Shown here one piece after another: positions 59,885-64,000 of a stretch of DNA of 64,000 bases (position 1 is the first letter of the stretch; the number at the start of each line of letters is the position of its first letter). The position numbers were made by a program, and so were the translations under genes. Below the pieces are notes generated by a model, which saw only the letters and a list, made by a program, of their open reading frames with translations, had not been told where the DNA came from and searched no databases. This DNA comes from Pyrrhosoma nymphula (taxonomy: Eukaryota; Arthropoda; Insecta; Odonata; Coenagrionidae). Where the stretch lies: assembly GCA_963573305.1 (NCBI GenBank), contig OY754329.1, forward strand, positions 129,753,422 through 129,817,421. The letters are read 5' to 3'.

Positions 59885-60078
59885 GTGGCATGCCCATGGT
59901 GCAATGCATGTTGGTGAAATGTCACCTCCTGACAAATATTTGCATGTATTTTCTAATGCACCAATTAGTGGTAGTTTCATAAATTTATTGGGGTACAGTG
60001 TAGCACATGTCGGTAGTAACTCACCCACTGCCATATACCTTTGAGGTGGCGAACAGAGCATCATGTAGATGTCGATGG
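59885..60078 (+). repeat. dispersed repeat family E, copy 2
   Basis: GGTGCAATGCATGTTGGTGA, GTCACCTCCTGACAAATATT, AACTCACCCACTGCCATATA, CCTTTGAGGTGGCG and ATCATGTAGATGTCGATG match 24045-24175 and 60915-61107 in order. A third of the sequence is conserved between any two copies only in blocks. Non-coding. Confidence 0.55.
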
Positions 60079-60224
60079 TAGCAGCTTTAAAGTAAAAATA
60101 TCTGCGATAATAAAAATAAAAAAAAAACTTTACGATTCGCGTGCATTCCAGTTTCATACCACGTGCCAAATTTGAGTGGTTTCTGACGTATTAATGTCGT
60201 CCCTAATGAGTCAGGATTACTATT

Positions 60225-60322
60225 TCTACTTTATTCTTATTACAACTCCTAGAACTTTAAAACAAATTTCAAATACGTCTCTACTATGAGCAGAGAAAAT
60301 TCTCGTTACAACTGCCTTAATG
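60225..60322 (+). repeat. family C, 3' end only
   Basis: CTTTATTCTTATTACAACTC, AAAACAAATTTCAAATACGT, CTACTATGAGCAGAGAAAAT, then TCTCGTTACAACTGCCTTAA at the terminus. Matches 58383-58481 block by block. Confidence 0.55.
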
Positions 60323-60914
60323 TGGGAGGGAAACGCCTCAATATGGGAGGGGGGGCAGAAGATTTTTAAAAATCCGAGTCGAATTCCTGGAGTTTCCCTG
60401 AGAATTCCGGGAGACCTGGCAGCCGTAAGGCGAACCCTGTGACTACAACGCACATATCACGCACGAGTCCCCAATCCACGCAGACATGTGCCGGCGGCGG
60501 CTGCAGGCTCGCCGTCGCCGCCCCCAGACCAAGTGGACCCATTCCACCACACAACAACACCCGATCCCCACAATTCCCTGCTCTGTTCCTGCTAACCACT
60601 CCCCCGCCATGTGGGTACCAATCTTTCCCTCGTTTCGCATTATCTTTACGAGTTTCGTTGCTCAAAAAAGTATTAATTCCAAAGCCGGCCGCGACACGTT
60701 GCTCGCATGTGTTCCTAAAAGAAGATAGAAGAGAGATAGAGAACGACTCGTGTTAACATGGGATAAATGATCGCGTTAATTGCAACATAGCTCTCTTGGC
60801 TTTTAATTTTTTAAGAATTTGTTCCTAACTACGCAATAATAAATGCGTGCTTTCAGTATCATTCCTGTATCTCTGTCCATTTATGTTGTTGCAACATATA
60901 AGTGGTCCTTCCAA
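60323..60914. other. gene-free DNA with a GC-rich patch
   Basis: 60420-60690 is GC-rich with the densest CG dinucleotides in the window (around 60488-60530). ORFs of 65-105 codons overlap on both strands. No protein is recognised, and I cannot say whether it is an unmethylated promoter-like region. Confidence 0.4.
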
Positions 60915-61107
60915 CATTGGTAGCATACCTATAGTGTAGTGCATGCTTGTGAGGCTACGCTTCCAGACAAGCACTAGCGATTTATGGTAATGAATCAATA
61001 GCTGTAGTTTAACACTAACTTGAATAGGGTATTGTGTAATACATATTGGTGTCTATTCACACCCTGCCACACACCCTTGAGGTGGCTTGCAGGGTATTTC
61101 GTAGATG
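60915..61107 (+). repeat. dispersed repeat family E, copy 3
   Basis: ACATTGGTAGCATACCTATA, GTGTAGTGCATGCTTGTGAG, and CACACACCCTTGAGGTGGCT with TGCAGGGTATTTCGTAGATG. Same order as copies 1 and 2. It lies only about 840 bases from copy 2, in the same direction. Confidence 0.6.
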
Positions 61108-64000
61108 TAGAATGAAAAACAGACGTTTACATCTACTTTACCCTAGAGTGAGGTTTACTGGCTATTTATATTTTTTTTCAAGAGAAACAAATTTTTTGCA
61201 TCCCTGCACCGTAAACTAGGAACAACCATCACCACCAACTACGTGCTCTAGTGAGGTTCACTAATCCTGGTGTGCAAATTGTTCCTTGATTTAATCCTGC
61301 AGTGGTAATTTAATATGCAAAAATGCCGTCATCGTATTTATAAAATTATCCACGAAGAGATGGCGATTGAATTATTGATGCGCGATTTGTTATGTGTTAA
61401 CATTAATTATGCAGCAGGTATATGTGGGAGTTGTTGGTGGGATTGTGGTGAACAGTAGTAAAAAAAAATGCGGCAAAAAAAAAAAACTTAAGGCTAATCT
61501 ATGCGAAAGCATCAAAGAATATTTGCCTCAAAAGAGGATATAAGTGCGAATTTCGGCAAAAAAATACGAAGGAAACATTTTTAAGCTAAAGATAACAGTT
61601 GAATTCTCCAAATTTAACCACCGTGTAAGATGTGCTCGTTAAATAAATGAATAGCGAGTGTAAGTATCACAATAAATGGGATAATTTTGTTAATGTATAA
61701 TTAAAAAGGAGCGTAAAACCACACTGAATAACATTCTTGACGCGATGGTCATTTTTACTGTCTATTTATAGCAAAAACCTATTTCTACAAAATAGGGATT
61801 TTATTTTCTTGAAAACTAGACAGATTCAAACAAAATTTGGCACACACGTTTCTTAGGACCTAGTTTGATTATTTGACTATATTAGAAAGGCCCAAGTGTC
61901 TTGTGTGCCGTTTTTTCAAATACATTTTAATTACATGAGAAAAGCATTGGATTCTGTGCGGAGATTTAAAATTATTTGTTTTCATGATATAGGCTTGAAA
62001 TTTTCAGTTTGGGATCCCTGAAAGAATCAAGTTTTTAATCATTGCATTTGATTTCGCAATGACTGAGTTTTTAACTTCAAACTAGTCAATTTTTTGCACT
62101 ATTTCAACAATAGAAATTTATTGCTACTTGGCAAACGTATCATAGGCTCCAAATGGGAAATATATCATACCCGAGGCACTCATCATTCTGGTAAAATGAT
62201 TAATATAACAGAAAAACATTGAGGTTTTAGTAGGGATATTTTTCCCCCGTGTAGGCAATGACTGCCACTTACTACTCCACGTAGGGTTGCCAACCCTCCC
62301 GTATTTGGCCCTGTCAGTATTAGCTAGTATCAGTAACATAAGCACATTTCATGCTATCAATTTAAAGTTTGGTAAGGTATGTGCTTTGTATGTCTTTACT
62401 GAGTGTATGCAGAATGATTTACAACTCAAAAAGTAGTGTTTTCTAGTGAAATGTTTTCGAGTTTCTAATCTCCCGTATTGATTTTTTAAAAAAGTTGGCT
62501 ACCCTAACTCCACGTGGAGGTAATGACTGCTGACTTTGCACGTCAAATCGAGTGGAGTCTTTTAATCCTATGCACCAATGTGATAGTTTCTTCTCCCCGC
62601 TGAAATTCAACGGGCTTCCATCTTCAGGGTTTCAGTAAAATTCAAGAGTCTTGAAAACTTTATCGTACGCACATAAATGGAAAGGATTCAGGACCTCTTA
62701 CAAGCTCAATGAACCCGCATAATCATTAAACCGATGAAATGAAACTTCGGCCATGATAGGTTGGTATTTTGAAACAGGATTAAACACACACACTCAGGCG
62801 CTCGTCTGATTCCGCCTGCTCCACAATCTGCCTCCTAGGGACGAAAGGGAAGCTCGGGAAATCTTAAATTTACAAGGGGAATTGAAATATGCGGGTCAGT
62901 AGGCATCGCCAGGCTTCAGAGCTCCAGGTCGGGGGGCGGGGGAGGGGGGGTTAGAGGGGCTTAAAGTCCCCCCCACTTCACACACAGTCATTCCCAAACT
63001 CCATGGTGGAATTTATAATGCACCATACGCATGGGCCACGAATTATTGACCACGGTTCAAGGGAGTGGCCCAGATTATTAAAAGACCCTCAATGCCAATT
63101 CCCAGAAGAGATTCGGCTTCTGTTGCCACTCCTTTTGCCTTCCTTAACGGCTTTAATACGAGCCCCTATATCGAGATAGACCGCTGTTTCGTCCGATACT
63201 AAATTACACGGGCCGTGTCGCAACCTCTTCAACATTTTGCCGAGCCGGCGGATCAAGCAATGTTTACTCCAACGGCGATATTTTTTCAACAATTTCCCGG
63301 CTGGGTAATAAAAATATTTCATGCAAAAACATTTTAAGCTTTTGAGAGGCTGAAGGGCATTTTTAATGTTAAGAAAAGAATAAATTCTATGTGACTATAC
63401 GGTAATATACAGGAGATATCACTAGACAGAATAATAGCCTCTATACCTCATTTCACTAATGATTGAGGAAAAATCTATTCAATATGATATAATTTCAACT
63501 AAAATTTGTAACAGATTGGCGGGTAATTGATACTGCGTCAACTCTCTTTACATTTTCAAAATATATATGCTCGGGTCCACAACTAATTGTAGGTATTACC
63601 CCGTTCAGTTTAGAAAATGACATTCATGTCGGTAACTAATGTATAACTATATTCCACGTATCAATACTTTAATATAAATTTTCGCTATCAACAATTTATC
63701 AAATAACTATTTTATGATGATTTGTAGATATTTAAACATATTAATCGAAATGGATGAGAGGAAGTCTCCGTTAGCCGCAGAGCAGTATAAAACTCAAGCT
63801 CAAGCGGCTGGTTTACATTCTCCCCACGAGTAAGATTTCGAATCCATAAGGTGATGATTTGTTCCACCCGATGTATTGGGACAATATATTGGGGCATTAT
63901 GGGCGCTTGCTCTAAATGTTGAGCGCATCTATTGTACCAACCGAAATGAATCTGGACTGACACATTGAAATGAGCGATCAGATTCTTAGATACAGGCGAC
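61108..64000. other. gene-free AT-rich DNA with a G-rich run
   Basis: No gene recognised. 62931-62959 is a G-quadruplex-like run (separate entry). 62590-62635 contains a small imperfect hairpin. The last kilobase has 77- and 83-codon minus-strand ORFs without recognisable motifs. Confidence 0.5.
62931..62959 (+). other. G-quadruplex-like run
   Basis: Four G runs of 6, 5, 7 and 4 bases separated by C, A and TTAGA. This satisfies the usual four-run, short-loop rule for a quadruplex. A C-rich block follows (62967-62977). Confidence 0.8.

Noticed and set aside
62590..62640. Minus-strand CTGAAGATGG near a hairpin, resembling the shared core.
   Set aside because: The hairpin (CCCG..CGGG) is longer and offset, and GAAAC is not directly after the stem.
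1..64000. CRISPR array, bacterial operons, phage or plasmid functions.
   Set aside because: No regular spacer-repeat pattern, no Shine-Dalgarno-linked long ORFs and no such genes. The repeats and LINE relics are eukaryotic.

Overview
The window looks like eukaryotic, most likely arthropod (probably insect), non-coding DNA: AT-rich, with microsatellites, decayed non-LTR retrotransposon fragments, tRNA-derived SINE pieces and several families of inverted-repeat elements. I found no host exon I can defend, no intact gene, no rRNA and no functional tRNA. There are no bacterial features. The species cannot be named from sequence alone. The window could be intergenic or lie inside a very large intron.

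Layout. 1-6000: plain AT-rich DNA, a terminal-inverted-repeat (TIR) element (2147-2393), copy 1 of a ~0.5 kb TIR family (2421-2942), a LINE fragment on the minus strand (3838-4440), a 77-bp tandem duplication (4697-4851) and a fold-back element (4854-5003). 6000-17500: a 66-bp tandem duplication, purine-rich islands, a LINE relic (8635-8990), a fold-back element (10729-10908), and copies of families D, C and G. 17500-31000: copy 2 of the TIR family (20759-21313), a second copy of the 2147 element, a LINE relic (27150-27820), a tRNA-like SINE head (27904) and a fold-back (29878-29996). 31000-47000: fold-back 32722-32900, three SINE fragments (33246, 34104, 37190), an (AT)n tract, LINE relics (38370, 40183, 46580), copy 3 of the TIR family and a Harbinger-like MITE (43534-43757). 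47000-64000: a 1.25-kb TIR element with an internally repeated 13-base motif (48333-49582), then long unremarkable DNA with more copies of families C, D, E and G and a G-quadruplex-like run.

The most interesting pattern is that four separate fold-back elements (4854, 10729, 29878, 32722) and one lone site (10275) share the same core: CTGANGA or a close variant, exactly one extra base, a hairpin, then GAAAC or a close variant. This resembles the catalytic core of a hammerhead ribozyme with an extra base at stem II. In two of the palindromes (10729 and 32722) it is present in both arms, and in 29878 the second arm holds a degenerate copy. The second is the 1.25-kb element at 48333, whose CCACTCCGAAGCC motif recurs in both orientations.

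Nothing here works together as a pathway. The sequence is a record of successive transposon insertions and decay.
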